A DNA stretch of 64,000 bases from Umbilicaria muhlenbergii (GCA_000611775.1 KK106984.1:2621772-2685771), one strand, 5' to 3'; shown: positions 34,801-46,282, counted from the first letter of the stretch. Made by a program: numbers and translations. Notes: generated by a model not told the origin, from the sequence alone.

Positions 34801-35816
34801 TAATCATATGAGAGCCTGCAGCTCATAGAAACACCTCTGATCTCATTTCACATTATTACAATTGACTTTATCCTCACTCTACTGATTATCATTAAAGGCT
34901 TTGATACAGTACTGTCAGTGACTGATAAATTTAACAAATGAATTACACTGATATCAGGGAAATCAACATGAATGATCAAACAGTGAGTTATCATCTTACT
35001 TGATTGATTACAACTAGCTGACTGAGGTCTGTCAAAAGTGATACTCTCAGACAGAGACCACAAATTCCTTTCTGAAATATGAATGACAATGTTTAATCAC
35101 CTGAGAGTTCAGCTGCTTTATTTCACAGCATATCATTCACAGACTGATGAGCAAAGTGAGTGTATGAATCAAATGACTGAAATAGCACTACAGTTTTATA
35201 TGATGACTTTGAATGAGCCTAGAAAATGACCTGCGGTTTTATCATGCCTTCAGATTAATATGAACAACTTCACTAATTCTACAGGGAAGTCATCAAATGA
35301 AATCATTTATGAATTCACATCAAATCAGGCTTTAAGCTTGACAGAACTTGAGTCAGCTGATTTGTTCTTAATTCATGCACAAGTGAAAGCCTGAGACGTC
35401 ATTAATTTTGTCAACATAAATGTCAAACATCATTATGACTGTCAACATCAACTGTTATTTCTTGTTGTCAGAGACTGAGCTTTATTATACCTGCATCACA
35501 GTTATGTCATATCATCAATAACTAGCAAGAAGCTAAGTCAGCAATATGTAAACTCTTTTCAAGTAAAGAAACGCGTAGGCTGTTTGATTTATCAACTTGA
35601 CATGTTCACTGACTGATGAATTCATCCTGTTTTCATGATGACACAGCTGAAATCATGCCTGCTGCTTGATTCAGACTCATATGATAAATCATGATCAGAT
35701 CACTCACTGTTAATTTTTGTTAAAAAAGATACTGAGAGCTGAAAGTCATGAGAATTAGAAAAGATCCTCAACAAATGCATCTTCAAATGCAGTCATGACA
35801 TGATTACTGAATACCT
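31880..35816 (+). pseudogene. Element D pol: PR, RT, RNase H, integrase, chromodomain start
   Basis: The frame is open for nearly 1300 codons if TGA is read as Arg/Trp. RT (33130-33480) has NCASFFYQWRVCPDDRHKL and the catalytic AYVDDVIIF intact at 33418. RNase H follows (YTDHDASL, 34166; HIISDALFRL, 34314). Integrase has a zinc end (INHIKNKHSG...CPEC, 34650-34773), the first Asp in TIDFIL (34860), the second in LSDRDHKFL (35045) and the Glu in the SE.MNQ block (35160). The C-terminal chromodomain begins at ELEKILNK (35755) and is cut at T-E-Y-L by insertion of C1, resuming at 43010. Confidence 0.85.
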
Positions 35817-36030
35817 TGTTAAACTATAGCGTCCCTTACTAGAAAGGGAAGGATAGTTGAGGTATGTGACAGCATGAGATATAAATATATAAAGGTTATA
35901 TGATCCTAACTATATAAAACTAATAACTAAGGAGTTCAAGAAGGAGCAGTGAAGCAGCACAGAGTTTTATTGTGTGTGCTGTTAAGTCACTTAAAAGGCG
36001 CTAGCTCAGATGTGTTATTATATCATGACA
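35817..36030 (-). repeat. 3' LTR of element C1
   Basis: 214 bp, read on the minus strand TGTCATGATATAATAACACA ... CTATAGTTTAACA. It shares the central part with C2 LTRs (TATATAGTTAGGATCATATA region with a TATA-like box) but has a different first 50 bp. Confidence 0.9.
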
Positions 36031-36045
36031 ATTGCCTCCCCCCTT
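36031..36045 (-). promoter_or_regulatory. Polypurine tract of C1
   Basis: On the minus strand AAGGGGGGAGGCAAT directly precedes the 3' LTR. The 20 bases before it (GCGCTGAAGGGTCAGCGTAC) match the C2 counterpart at 62807-62828, so the elements share the tract and its flank even though the DNA between pol and here differs. Confidence 0.75.
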
Positions 36046-36399
36046 GTACGCTGACCCTTCAGCGCCATTTGGCCTATATCATAGTATATGATGTAACAGT
36101 GAATAGCTGTCATTTTGATAATGTGAGGTTGTTGACTCCTGGTGAATGCCATGACCTTAACTCAGGCTCATGTCATTGATGACAAATAAAGTTGCTAACA
36201 TGTGTGTTGTGAATGTTCAGCGCTAATTCAGGCCAGTGATAAATGAATTTGCTGACATGAAGTTTTTCAACCTCAACAACTTTCATGTCTATCTCCTCAG
36301 GCTTTTCAATGATGGTGTTTTATCATTAATAATGTTTTAAATCATCATCATTAACTCTTCTCCGCGAATTTGAATATCCTGAGACGTTTCAGTGTAATT

Positions 36400-36858
36400 A
36401 ATTCATTCAATGATAACATCACTTGTAAGCTGCACCTGATGCTTATTTGATGTTATTAACATGTTCATAGGCTCCCCTGCCTCTGATCATCAAGCGCAGT
36501 GCAGGTTCAGCACTTCATCAGAAGAAATCATGATGTCTTTATTACTCAAAGCAGATATCAAGTGAACCAGATTTAATTTGTGATGTCAAGGAGAACTGAC
36601 GTTGTTCATGTTGTTCTGAAAAATGAAAGTATTATGAACCCGTACATCACGCACCTAGAAGCATTAAGTAAACACTGATGAGTTTAAATGCCTGTGAAGT
36701 TTTTCTCTGAGGTAGTCAGCCTTCACAGTTTGTTGATCTGCGCTCATAACTCTGAGCTTGATGATGAAACCTGCCAAGTGAGCGCTGATGAGCTGATGAA
36801 GTGTCAGCATGCATACATAAAAGATGTAAAGACTCACCTGAGGATCACTGAGTGACAT
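36400..36858 (-). pseudogene. C1 cargo ORF b (sense to the element), unknown
   Basis: It starts MSLSDPQ at 36858. An intron-like interval follows: donor GTGAGT at 36837, branch-like TGCTGACAC, acceptor CATCAG at 36793 or 36785 (45 or 53 bp). Coding then continues (HLAGFIIKLRVMSADQQTV, ADYLREKLHRHLNSSVF) to about 36664. Fainter open stretches reach 36400 (NNMNNVSSP, SALSNKDIMISSDEVLNLH). I recognise no family. CpG is less depleted here than in the neighbouring pol gene. Confidence 0.4.
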
Positions 36859-37046
36859 GATTTACACAAAAAGTCAACATCAATGTTGAACATCTCTCTG
36901 CTGATGTTAAAAGAATGATATCACATCAACAAGGTTTTGAAGGGTATTTATGATGTGCTTCATTATTAAGTATTTATGCTGTCACTTTCCTGATGTTTTC
37001 CTAAGGTATCAACTGACACTCAACTAGAACAGTTTGGCCTCTGCAG

Positions 37047-37537
37047 CAGAGCTTATGATTAAATGACAGGATCACATCAACATCCTGATGCTCAATGACA
37101 TTGAAGAGAGTGATGATGAAGTTCTTCTGAACACTCAGAATATTAATGCTGCTGATGAGGCCAGCAGGCCTGCTGATCCTCATGATCAAGTTGTTGAGGA
37201 AGGCCTGTCTCAGTGCATGAGAAGCATCATTAAGACATTGAATCTTGCTGCACAGATTCAGACACTTAAAGAGGTGTCATTCATGATTGAAGCTCTTCTG
37301 AACCTCACCTCATGACAGTGCTGTCAAGCTTTAGTGCAAGTCAAGTCTGAGATCACTGCCTTGAAGGTGAAATGTATACAATATGTGAAAGATGAAAAGA
37401 AGAAAATGATTATTCTTTCTGAATCATCAGGCAAGAGTGTGATGCAGATTAATCTGACAAGCCTTTTAAATATTGATGAAGATGATGATCATGATCCTCA
37501 CCTTGATATCCTCAATGAGTCAGACATGAAGCTCTAG
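37047..37537 (+). pseudogene. C1 cargo ORF a (antisense to the element), acidic
   Basis: Open from about 37047 to TAG 37535-37537 with a single TGA at 37313. It encodes an acidic start (MLNDIEESDDEVLLN), a helical, heptad-like middle (IKTLNLAAQIQTLKEV; ALVQVKSEITALKVK) and an acidic end (NIDEDDDHDPHLDIL). About 160 codons. No family recognised. It lies on the strand opposite to the retrotransposon genes, just beyond the end of pol, a position where some plant Ty3 elements carry antisense ORFs. Confidence 0.5.
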
Positions 37538-37769
37538 TGAGGTGAAGAAGAATGATGATCAACATGTAAGATAAATATTCTCAGTCCTTAAGATCATTTA
37601 TGATAAATAATTTGCAATGAAATTGCTTCTCTGATGCTTCTCAGTCATCATGATCATGTTTCAGCTGTACTCATAAAGTGTGTCACAATGATAAGTGTGC
37701 TAGTTAAGCCTCAATAAAACCTGTAAAACCTCATGAGGAAAATCAGAAAAGAGTGTCTTTATTGCAGCT

Positions 37770-40700
37770 TTTTTTTAAACTTTCACTGATGCTTCCTCTG
37801 CTGTCCTTCTACAGAAGCTTCATATGCTAGGTGCATTTCATGTGCTTCACTCATGTCTTGCTCTGAAATTCACTGATCATACTCTTTTGATCATCCCTTT
37901 CACTTTACCTTATATCAAATCTCTTTTTTATATTTTTGCTTATTCAAGATTTCTTTAATCTCATACTCCTCTTCATCATCAATCAACTCTGGCGGTTGCA
38001 AAGTCAGCATAGACTCATTATCATATCAGTGCTCATACAACTTTAAGTAGGATACATGAAAGACATTGTGAATTCAATAATCTGATGATAAGGATAGTCA
38101 GTATGCCTGTTTCTCAATTAAATCTTGTACTTTAAATGATTTAATGAACTTGTGAGACAGCTTTCTGCTTGAGTGTTTCTGTCATAAGTTCTTCATGAAT
38201 AGCATTATTAAGTCTCTCACATTATAAGTCTTCAGTTTATGTTTGACATCATAGTATTTGGCCTGAGATTTAATTATGTTTTCTCATCATTGTGACAGCA
38301 CTTTCTGTATGTCATGAAATTGTTTCATTTAATCTTTTGCTGCAGATACCTCTTCTTTCCTGAAGTTGTTCTTGACTTTAAATCTCACTTTCAGATGATA
38401 AGTATACATGACATAAAAAGAGTTACACCTTATTGATGCTTGCATTCTGTTATTGTAAGTGAATTCTGTCAGAGGTAAAAGGCTCATTCAGTTGTCTTGT
38501 TCATTTGAGCAATAACAGTGAAGATAATGCTTTAAGATTTAATTCTGCTGTTCTGTCTGTTCATTCATCTGTGAGTGAAAGATGATACTTAGCTGGCGCT
38601 TCATTCTTAAATAATAGCACATTTCTGATCAGAAAGCACTTGTGAAAACTGATCTCTAATCAGAGACAGCCTCTTTCAGTACATTGAATCAGCATATTAT
38701 TTTCTCATAGAACAAGTCAGTCAACTCTGTTGCTGTAATCATTTTCATGATTTGAATATATCAAGCCATTTTCATATACTGATTCATAATCATTAAGATC
38801 ATGTCATAGATGCAATCCTTGCACTTACTTGATGACAAGTCAATGATAAAATTCATCATGACTTGCTGTCATGATCCTTCTGACTGAGGCAATGATTGTA
38901 ACTCTTCATAAAGATGATGTCTAGGCACTTTCATCCTTTGACAGATGTCATATGATGCAACATAATCTTTAACATCTTGACTCATATCAATTCAATAGTA
39001 TTTGCAGTCAATCAATTCAAGGGTTCTTTCTACTCTGAAATGCTCTGTCAAGGCATCATCATGATGATGTTTCAAGATCTTCACCCTTACTGACTTTTCT
39101 TTCAGAATGTATATTTGTTTCTCATGAAACAGAAGGCCTTCAGAGTTAAATCTTCAGAGACTTTCAGCTTTAGCCTTGCACTTCACTGATGTACAGTCAG
39201 CATTGCGTGTCACTTCTACAAATGAATCACCATTTTGTAGAGTTTGAATTAAATCCCTTAGAAGTAAACTCAGGCTTTCATCAGCTGTTTCATGAATGAC
39301 AAGATCTCTTATCATCACATGTGAAATGAGTTGTTTGCAATCAACAGTTTCAGTGACAGGGTTAAGCTGTTTCACAGTTATGTCACAGTCATCATAAGCA
39401 GATGTTTTGTCATCATTTCTTCAGCATTCTTTCTGAAGTTTAAGGTTTTTAATCTCAGTCATTCTCTTCACCCCTGTGAGCAGTTGCCTCACAATAAAGG
39501 CATATCTGAGTGAGAATACATTCACAAGAGTGATTAACTTTCTCTGAAGTGTTGAGAGTAATTTCTTCATAATTTCACTCACCTCTTCAATATCCCTGTA
39601 GTCTGATCACCTCAACAGCACATCAGCAGGTTGATTTTTTCAAACTGATGCAAGATATTGAAATCAAAAGCAGTGAGCTTCATTACTCATCATGCTTGCC
39701 TGTTATTCAATTCCTTCACGTTCATAAATCCTCATAGATTGTTATGATCAGTTAATACCTTTATGATATGACAACTGCCTTCAAGGTAGTGTCATCAGTG
39801 TTTAAACATCATAATGATGGCAAGGAGCTTCTGATCATGAGTTTCATATTAAGTCTCTGAAGAAGACAGCTTTCTCAATTAAAATGCAACTGAATGTCAC
39901 TCCCTGCTATTCAACAGCTGAGACAGGATGTCAGTGAGCTCAATGATTAATGCATCAGTTTTCACCTGTATTCATAACTTCAGATTAAAGTGAATCAGGA
40001 TAAGTGCTGTCATAAAGGCTTCACAGAGGTGATTAAACACCTCTTGTGCATCATTTGAGAATTTAAAAAGCTTAAACTTCTTTTCATCCTTGCTACCTTT
40101 CATAAGGTTTGTCAAGGAGGCTGCAACTTGTGAATAGCACTTAATAAAGCATCTATAAAAGTTCACAAAGCTCAGAAAGACTTATACTTCTTGAAAAGTC
40201 CTTGATACTGATCAGTTCTGTATGATGTTCACTCATCACAGATTCATCACTACGCTGTCAGTGATGATAATAAACTCTAGGAATTTCACCTTGATAATGA
40301 AGAATTCACACTTCTTAAAGTTCATGTAAAGTTGAAATCAGTGAAGTCTGTTTAACACTTGCTTAACATGCTCTCAGTGTTCCACTGATGATTCTGAGTA
40401 TATAAGGATGTCATTTAGATAAATAATGCAAAAGACATTCACAAGCTCTGTTAGCACTTGATTAATGTAAGCCTGAAATGTAACTGAAGTGTTGATCAAT
40501 CTGAAAGGCATGATCATATACTCAAAGTGATTGTAACACATGCAGAACACTGTTTTTCACTCATCATCCTCTTTTATATGAATACAGTGATAGATGTCCT
40601 TCAAATTTAACTTCATAAATAACTTGACTTCACTAAGCTGATTCAATGTTTCACTTATAAGAGGCAACAGGTGCCTGTTCTTGATGATCATCTTATTTAA

Positions 40701-41300
40701 CTCTCAGTAATTAATGCATAAGCGCAGCCCTTCATCTTTCTTTGAAACAAAAAGGATGAGTGCCTCTGCAGGGCTCATGAAATGATGAATTTAACCTTTT
40801 GTTAAGACATCATTTAAATATTCTTGTAACACCTTTAACTCAGTATTGAAGAGATTATACAAAGGGTCATAAAGTGAATCTGTGCTGTTCAAGTCAATTA
40901 CATGATCACTGATCTTGTGAGGTGAAAGGAGGTCAGCATTCTCTGTTGAGAATATATTCACATAATCAGTGTACTCCTCAGGTAAAGCTTGTGTTATATC
41001 AGCACTTTGTATGCGCACCTCTGATGCAGCATCATCACTCAGACTGACTCATATCATGATGTAGACAGCAGAGTGATCTTGAATCTTTCTTATGAATTCA
41101 TCAGATGACTGTAACTCAATAAACTGCTTCTCAATGTTGAAGCGTCACGCCTTCATTTCACAGTTGATTCACACATGTTTGATCTTCAAAGTGAGAAGTT
41201 CAAGGATAAGGGGTGATCCTGACTTATTCAAAGTGTAAAACACATGTTCACATTCTTAAAATTATCCTCAACTGTTGATAAGTCAGTAATGCACATGATA
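37770..41300 (-). pseudogene. C1 pol (PR-RT-RNase H-INT-chromodomain)
   Basis: RT entry at 41018-40791 (DHVIDLNSTDSLYDPLYNLF, LNDVLTKG) and thumb/RNase H at 40166-39972 (NFYRCFIKCYSQVAASLTNL) are present. A pre-integrase segment lies at 39375-39154 (TETVDCKQLISHVMIRDL). Integrase then chromodomain end the gene (ELIDDEEEYEIKEILN, then YKVKWKGWSKEYD at 37990-37880), with stop TAA near 37770. The acidic stretch before the chromodomain and the aromatic cage region resemble C2. Frame is broken mostly by TGA. Confidence 0.85.
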
Positions 41301-41519
41301 AGCACTGAAGCAGTAAGTCTTCTGATCATTTAAGAATTAAGGTTGCAGCAACAAACCCTTCATATGAGTCAATTGATGCTCAATAATGAAATGTTGTGAA
41401 ATCACATTGACTTCAGCTCTCATGTTCAATAAGGCTTGCATGAGTATGACATCATCATTATGAAGAACTTGTTCATCAACAATTAAACTGAGCTCTGAGG
41501 TTACTTTTGTTCAGCGCTT

Positions 41520-42700
41520 CAGTGACATGAAGCCTTCACTGAAGCATTTTTATTTTTTGATGCTGAAACAGCTGCAACTGAGGTCTTATTCAGATCTGAG
41601 TTCTTTGCAGGCTGTGAATAATCAAGGGAATAATGTCTCTTCTGATTGCAATTTCAACAAGTCATGTGTGATAAGTTCTTTATTTCAGGAGTCTTCAATG
41701 ATCTGCTTTCATGTTTATTATCTTGCTTGCTCTTCTTCTTGCCTTCATCAGGCTTGTGATCCTTATTCTCAGCAGACTTCAACAGTGACTCAAGTTTGCA
41801 GCTGAAGATAACTGTCATATTAGAATTTGCTTTCAATTTCACAGCACCTCTTAAATGTAGATTATTCTTCAAGCGTGCAGTTAAGATGATGATTTTCTTT
41901 TGAGTTGTGAGTAAGTCCTGATAATTCATCAAGGCTGCATGAACCTCAGACTTTAATTTTGTGAAGAAGTGAGTCCTCATGTGCTCTTCACTGTAAGAAG
42001 GTAACTGAGCTTTCAAGGTGCTAAAATAGATATAAAAAGATTAAACTGATTAATGAGGTAATTGAACAGCATCATTATACAGCTGAGTGATGTGAAGCTG
42101 ATGATTCACAGAGTTCTTGATAATGTTGAGCAGAAATTTTGTAAAATCATCTCAGGTAACAGTGAAATAATTTTTAATCTCATCATCTTGCAGTCACACC
42201 TCCTTTGATTCATTCTTTAAATATTGCATGACATAAATCATCTTATCCTCCTCATGAGGGAAATCAGCTGAGTTAAAATGAAAGATATTTCTTACATTTC
42301 ACATTTAATTCAGGTGCTCTTTCACATTCTTGTCATGATATAACAGCAACTCCTTTGCTTAAATCCTTGATCATACATTTTGTATTGACAGCATTTCATC
42401 AGTGCAGCGCTTGCTCATTACAGACTCAGCATTCATAAAGTTAAGAAATCTCTCAGCTGAGGTATCAACATGAGTAGCAGGATCTTTGAGTAGGTTGACT
42501 TTTAATGTCAGAACTTTCATTTGAAGCTGCTGCAACTCTTGTTACTTAAGAAGTTCATCTCACTGTTATTTCACTTGCATGATCTCATTATTAATGTTGT
42601 GCACTGTTTCACCTGAGGATCCTCCACTCATGAGGTTCACTTCACTGATGTCAGAGGAAATGAGTGATGTTTCATGATCATTTTGTTGATTCTTCATCAT
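41520..42700 (-). pseudogene. C1 gag
   Basis: The best part is 42016-41654 (SYSEEHMRTHFFTKLKSEVH, ALMNYQDLLTTQK, LKNNLHLRGAVKLKANSN), ending in a decayed CCHC knuckle (HMTC..NCN). The same sequence, one for one, appears in plus orientation in C2 at 57260-57620. Upstream to about 42700 the frame is traceable but broken. Confidence 0.8.
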
Positions 42701-42795
42701 CATGTCTCATTCTGCTTCAGAAGTTTGATGTAATTGATTTCAAGTCTGCATCTTATCTCAGGTCATCATTCTTTGAAAGGTAAAATTATTAAAAC

Positions 42796-43009
42796 TGTTA
42801 GATTATAACATCCCTTACTAAAAAGGAAAGAATAGTCAAGGTATGTGACAGCATGAGATATAAATGTATAAAGGTTATATGATCTTAACTATATAAAACT
42901 AATAACTAAGGAGTTCAAGAGGGAGTGATGAAGCAGTGCAGAGTTTTATTGTGTGCATCATCAAGTCACTTAAGAGGCGCTAGCTCAGATGTGTTATTAT
43001 ATCATGACA
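42796..43009 (-). repeat. 5' LTR of element C1
   Basis: 214 bp; same ends and length as 35817-36030. The internal region begins GTTTTAATAATTTTACCTTT on the minus strand, the same start as C2 (56472), so the 5' leader is conserved between the two. Confidence 0.9.
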
Positions 43010-43385
43010 TACTTAGTTAAATGAAAAGGTTATGAGCCTGAGTTTAATCACTGAATGAATGTAAAGGATCTGCAGGATGCTTCAGAGCTTGTGAAAGATT
43101 ATAAAAAGGTCATTGCAAGCCAAATTAACTTAACATCACTGATAGAAGTCAGTTCAATGAAAGTCAGTTCATGAAGTGATAAGTTGCTTAAACAGGGCTG
43201 ACTGAGGAAGAAGGTCACTGTCATGATATTAATCATTAATACAAGAGCACTACTCATGCTGATCACTGCTATGAAGTCACCTGCGCTGATGACATCACTA
43301 GTGCTTATCAGATTAAGGCTTAGAAAGGGTTAATTCTCAGCTTAATGATGAGAGCATCACCTTCTTTCTTTTATTGAGAGCAGGT
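43010..43385 (+). pseudogene. Element D chromodomain end and 3' internal region
   Basis: Directly after the C1 duplication the frame resumes as LVK(W)KGYEPEFNHW, MNVKDLQDASELVKDY: the second half of the chromodomain that starts at 35755. Coding fades after about 43190. A purine-rich GAGAGCAGGT immediately precedes the 3' LTR. Confidence 0.85.
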
Positions 43386-43548
43386 TATTATGACATGATT
43401 ATGATCTTATCAATGATGCTTCTTTTTAATCTTGTTAGCTAGTGCTTTCTTATGCTTCACTTACATTAGTAGTGTACTTATATAGTCACTGTTCTACAAG
43501 AATGAAGAATAAATCATACACACACTCATAATTGATCATACTGTTGCA
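43386..43548 (+). repeat. 3' LTR of element D
   Basis: 163 bp, TATTATGACATGATTATG ... CATACTGTTGCA. The first T-G has become T-A. It is followed by the duplication AACCT. Confidence 0.88.
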
Positions 43549-44150
43549 AACCTGCAACTGCATGAGTTTCAGGCTGTGTTCAAACATCTTTATTACATGA
43601 TAATGAATATGTTCATTCTGTTTCTTCATTCTCTTCATGATGTCACTTGAAATCAGCAATGTTGTAACACCCTCAAGAACATTTTCATTGTTTATTCATA
43701 AAATATCATCTGATGTTTCATTCAACATTGTCTTCATCACCTTCATTACATCACTTATGAACAACTGCAGATGTCTTAAAGAGATTTGTTTTCATCTTAA
43801 ATTGATGTGAAGAGTCATCAGGTACAGGACAGTGAACTTATGACATATATAATAAGATTGATGTTAAATATTTGCTTGCAAGTTGACTCAGAAGTTGCTT
43901 AAGAGTATGAGAGGTGCTGAAAGAACTTTAAGTTGATGTGATTATTTAATTTTAAAGATACTGAGTCAGGGTTTTTCAACAATATCAAGGAGACACACTC
44001 TCACAAGGAATAACTCAACAACAGCACATGCAATCTCAAATCTGATAACAAGATTCAATAAAGCAGGTGTTATATAATCAACTTCACATATAAGTATATA
44101 ATTATAATGATGTTGTTGACGCTTTCATGTCATCAGTGATAAACAGGTGA
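43549..44150 (-). pseudogene. RecQ-family helicase, N-terminal portion
   Basis: Minus frame from about 43810 down reads QISLRHLQLFISDVMKVMKT, SDDILWINNENVLEGVTTL, MKRMKKQNEHIHYHVIKMF and EHSLKLMQLQ, then joins 29409, where motif I follows about 25 codons later. Element D therefore cut the gene just before its ATPase core. Upstream of 43810 to 44150 the frame is uncertain. Combined length across the gap would be at least 750 codons. Confidence 0.55.
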
Positions 44151-44343
44151 AGGATTCAACATGAAGCAGTTTCTGTTAAGCATGTTTACTGCAACATGAA
44201 GTGTTTTCTGACTTGTTTTCAAGATTACACCCTCAGACCCTCCCCGGAAAACGCACGTAGTCAGCGTTTGTAGCTAATCCCAAAGGGCATTAGGGCCCGG
44301 CTAGTCCTAGCCGAGGCAGGGGGGTCTGAGTGACTGAGGCAAA
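44151..44343. promoter_or_regulatory. Boundary of the CG-normal island; 5' flank of the island gene
   Basis: At about 44224 composition changes abruptly from CpG-free AT-rich DNA to CpG-rich DNA (CCCCGGAAAACGCACGTAG). The 120 bp up to 44343 include an inverted motif GGCTAGTCCTAGCC (44298-44311). I take this as the promoter side of the gene below. No TATA box is evident. Confidence 0.4.
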
Positions 44344-46282
44344 ATGAACCTGAGGCGCTCGGCACGCTTAGTCACCGAACTTCTGGCCCGCATGAATCGT
44401 CCACCCTCCCATCTCAAACGTTGCGCTCTCTCACCACATATATCCAGCGCTTATGTCCCTCCTTTCTCGCCCTCTCACTGCCAGCCAACATGTCCCCTCG
44501 GCGCAAAGTTGAGACCTCCACAAGGCCTAGGCGTCCGCTCACAAAAGGCACTCTCACCTTATCCTTTCCCCAAGCCAATCCTGTCCACGCTAACGGTTAG
44601 CAGCAAACCCTGAGAAGTCTTCTCGGGGCATACAGAAGACCAAAAGGCCCTCTCCTTCTCGGCGGAGTGCACGATTGCGAACAAGACAATATCTCAACTC
44701 GCCATTTTCCCTCTCCCCCATTCAAGAGCCCCCGAACGGACCCCAAGAATTAGCTAGCACCAGACCACGGAAGCGACCGTGTAGCTCTGAGAAGGAACGA
44801 CCACCTCACGCCGAGAACGCGTGCTCTGCAAAGCGACCACGAATAAGTCTAAGCTCCGTATCCGATGGTAGCTTGCCTCTAAGCAGACACAACTTACAAA
44901 AGCACAATACACTCCTCATGAACTCAGTAGCCGACATTTCTCGAAGGAGAAGCAGGAGTAAAAGGCCAGCGTCTTCAACACGAACCGAATCCGTTTACTC
45001 AGCGAGCACAGTAACCCAGAAGACTGCGTCGGCACGCTCTCAGAAATCATCAGGCACCTCTGCTCGATATCGCCACGCCGTTCTTGAGAGAGCAAGAATA
45101 CATATTCAACATAAGCCTGCTCCAGAGGAGACTCGTGCCCAAATCGACGCCGTCATTCAACGCGAGGTCGCCTCGGAGAGGAAGGAAAAGCTATCTTCTA
45201 TTGCGCAACAACTAAGTGACAGCTTTATTGAAGTCCTTAGCACAGCAGCTGGGGAAGATGACTGCATTGAACCTTTCTATGACGCTCTTTCGTCCATGGA
45301 TCGCAGCGGGAGTCTCACCTTTCCGAGAAAAGCAGGTATCGTGTCTCTACCCTATCCTTGCACATCTTTATGCTCACTTCATCTCTAGATTGGCGACTAA
45401 GCCTCAAGCCCTGCATTCAGCGTTCTTATTGGAATTTTGATTTCATGGACGAGCCCGACCATGAGGCTGAAGAATCCGTCGGCCGAGCAAGCAAGCGACA
45501 GCAAGGCGATACGTCTTACCTTTCCCCTGGTGCCTCAAGATCCGACCCCACCTGTGGCATAAACTTAAAAGATAAGGTACGTTATCTATCTTGATCTTAT
45601 CTGATGACAGCTGATTTTTCATCAGGCTTCCGAATTTCAACATATGCCGCCGCCACCCTCTCCCCAACAAGACGTATCTCCTGTCAAGACGCCTCGCCCG
45701 GACATCTCAATTGGCATTCGCAACGCCGTCGTAGTCAATGCACTCCAGTCGCAAGGGCTCACCGAGACCGAAGCTAATGATTTCCTAGCAGAGCTACAGG
45801 AGACAAAAGCTCAAAATGGTAGTGAACCGATACTATGCTCTGAGCCCACCCAGCGAGCACTGCATATCCGATTTCCGTTTTTGCCCGTTGAGGGCAAAGC
45901 ATATGCAACCGGCAACCCTGTCTTCGATGCCCAAAATCAAGCTGCCGTCTCTGGAGCCTGCGCTCTCAAGATCCTGCATGATCTCAACGATCTTGCCTGT
46001 AGCGCTAACCCAGGAAGCCACCCTAAGGAGCAGCCTATAGTTTTTAGTATCTGCACTGAGGGACCCTATCACGAACTTTGGGCGCATTATACAATGATGA
46101 AGGACGGTGTCCGCATGTATAACATGGTCATCTTGAAGACCTGCAATGCGGTGCTTCGCAATGAGCTATTAGCGTTCCTTATGGCGGTAGATAATGTAAT
46201 GAGTTGGGGCGCTGGCGAGTTTTTGGAGAACATAACGAAGCAACTGGGAGAAGTGGCGAAGGCAGCGAAGCTTTCTGGGTAG
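44344..46282 (+). CDS. Intact fungal gene with PD...ExK nuclease-like C-terminal domain (DUF7924-like)
   Basis: Exons as I read them: up to 45335, then 45389-45576, then 45626-46282 (stop TAG). Introns 45336-45388 (GTATCG...CTCTAG) and 45577-45625 (GTACGT...CATCAG) keep the frame. The N-terminal half is basic, Ser/Arg-rich and low complexity (RRSARLRTRQYL, KRPRISLSSVS, RRRSRSKRP), suggesting nuclear location. The middle has a helical segment (AQIDAVIQREVASERKEKL). Exon 3 holds RPDISIGI (45695-), FPFLPVEGKAYATG (45872-), QNQAAVSGACALKIL, IVFSICTEGPYHELWAHY and GVRMYNMVILKTC. P-D then E-x-K followed by a helix with Q matches the PD-(D/E)XK nuclease-like fold, and the block order is that of fungal DUF7924 proteins as I remember them. 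The start is unsure: the ATG at 44344 (MNLRRSARLV) needs one more intron or a later start. Confidence 0.6.

Larger units (their letters stand above)
35817..43009 (-). mobile_element. Ty3 chromovirus C1, full length, with cargo segment
   Basis: Two 214-bp LTRs (42796-43009 as 5' LTR, 35817-36030 as 3' LTR in minus orientation) bound it. TSD TACCT (35812-35816) / TACTT (43010-43014) differs by one C-to-T change. It interrupts the chromodomain of element D. Minus-strand order: gag (42700-41520), PR, RT, RNase H, INT, chromodomain (about 38000-37800), then 1.65 kb of non-retroelement sequence, polypurine tract and 3' LTR. Length 7193 bp. Pol matches element C2 at 56244 closely enough to call them sister subfamilies. 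Confidence 0.9.
29410..43548 (+). mobile_element. Ty3 chromovirus D, full length, interrupted by C1
   Basis: Two 163-bp LTRs (29410-29572, 43386-43548) flank a plus-strand gag-PR-RT-RNase H-INT-chromodomain series. TSD is AATCT/AACCT. Without the inserted C1 (7193 bp plus 5-bp duplication) the element is about 6.9 kb. It sits inside the helicase gene. A primer-binding-site-like TGATAGCAACACC begins 3 bases after the 5' LTR (intact form TGGTAGCAACACC expected for a tRNA CCA end). Confidence 0.88.

Noticed and set aside
35817-43009. C1 as a plus-strand element because the LTR ends look symmetrical
   Set aside because: gag-pol reads on the minus strand and the polypurine tract precedes the LTR at 36030, which fixes minus orientation.
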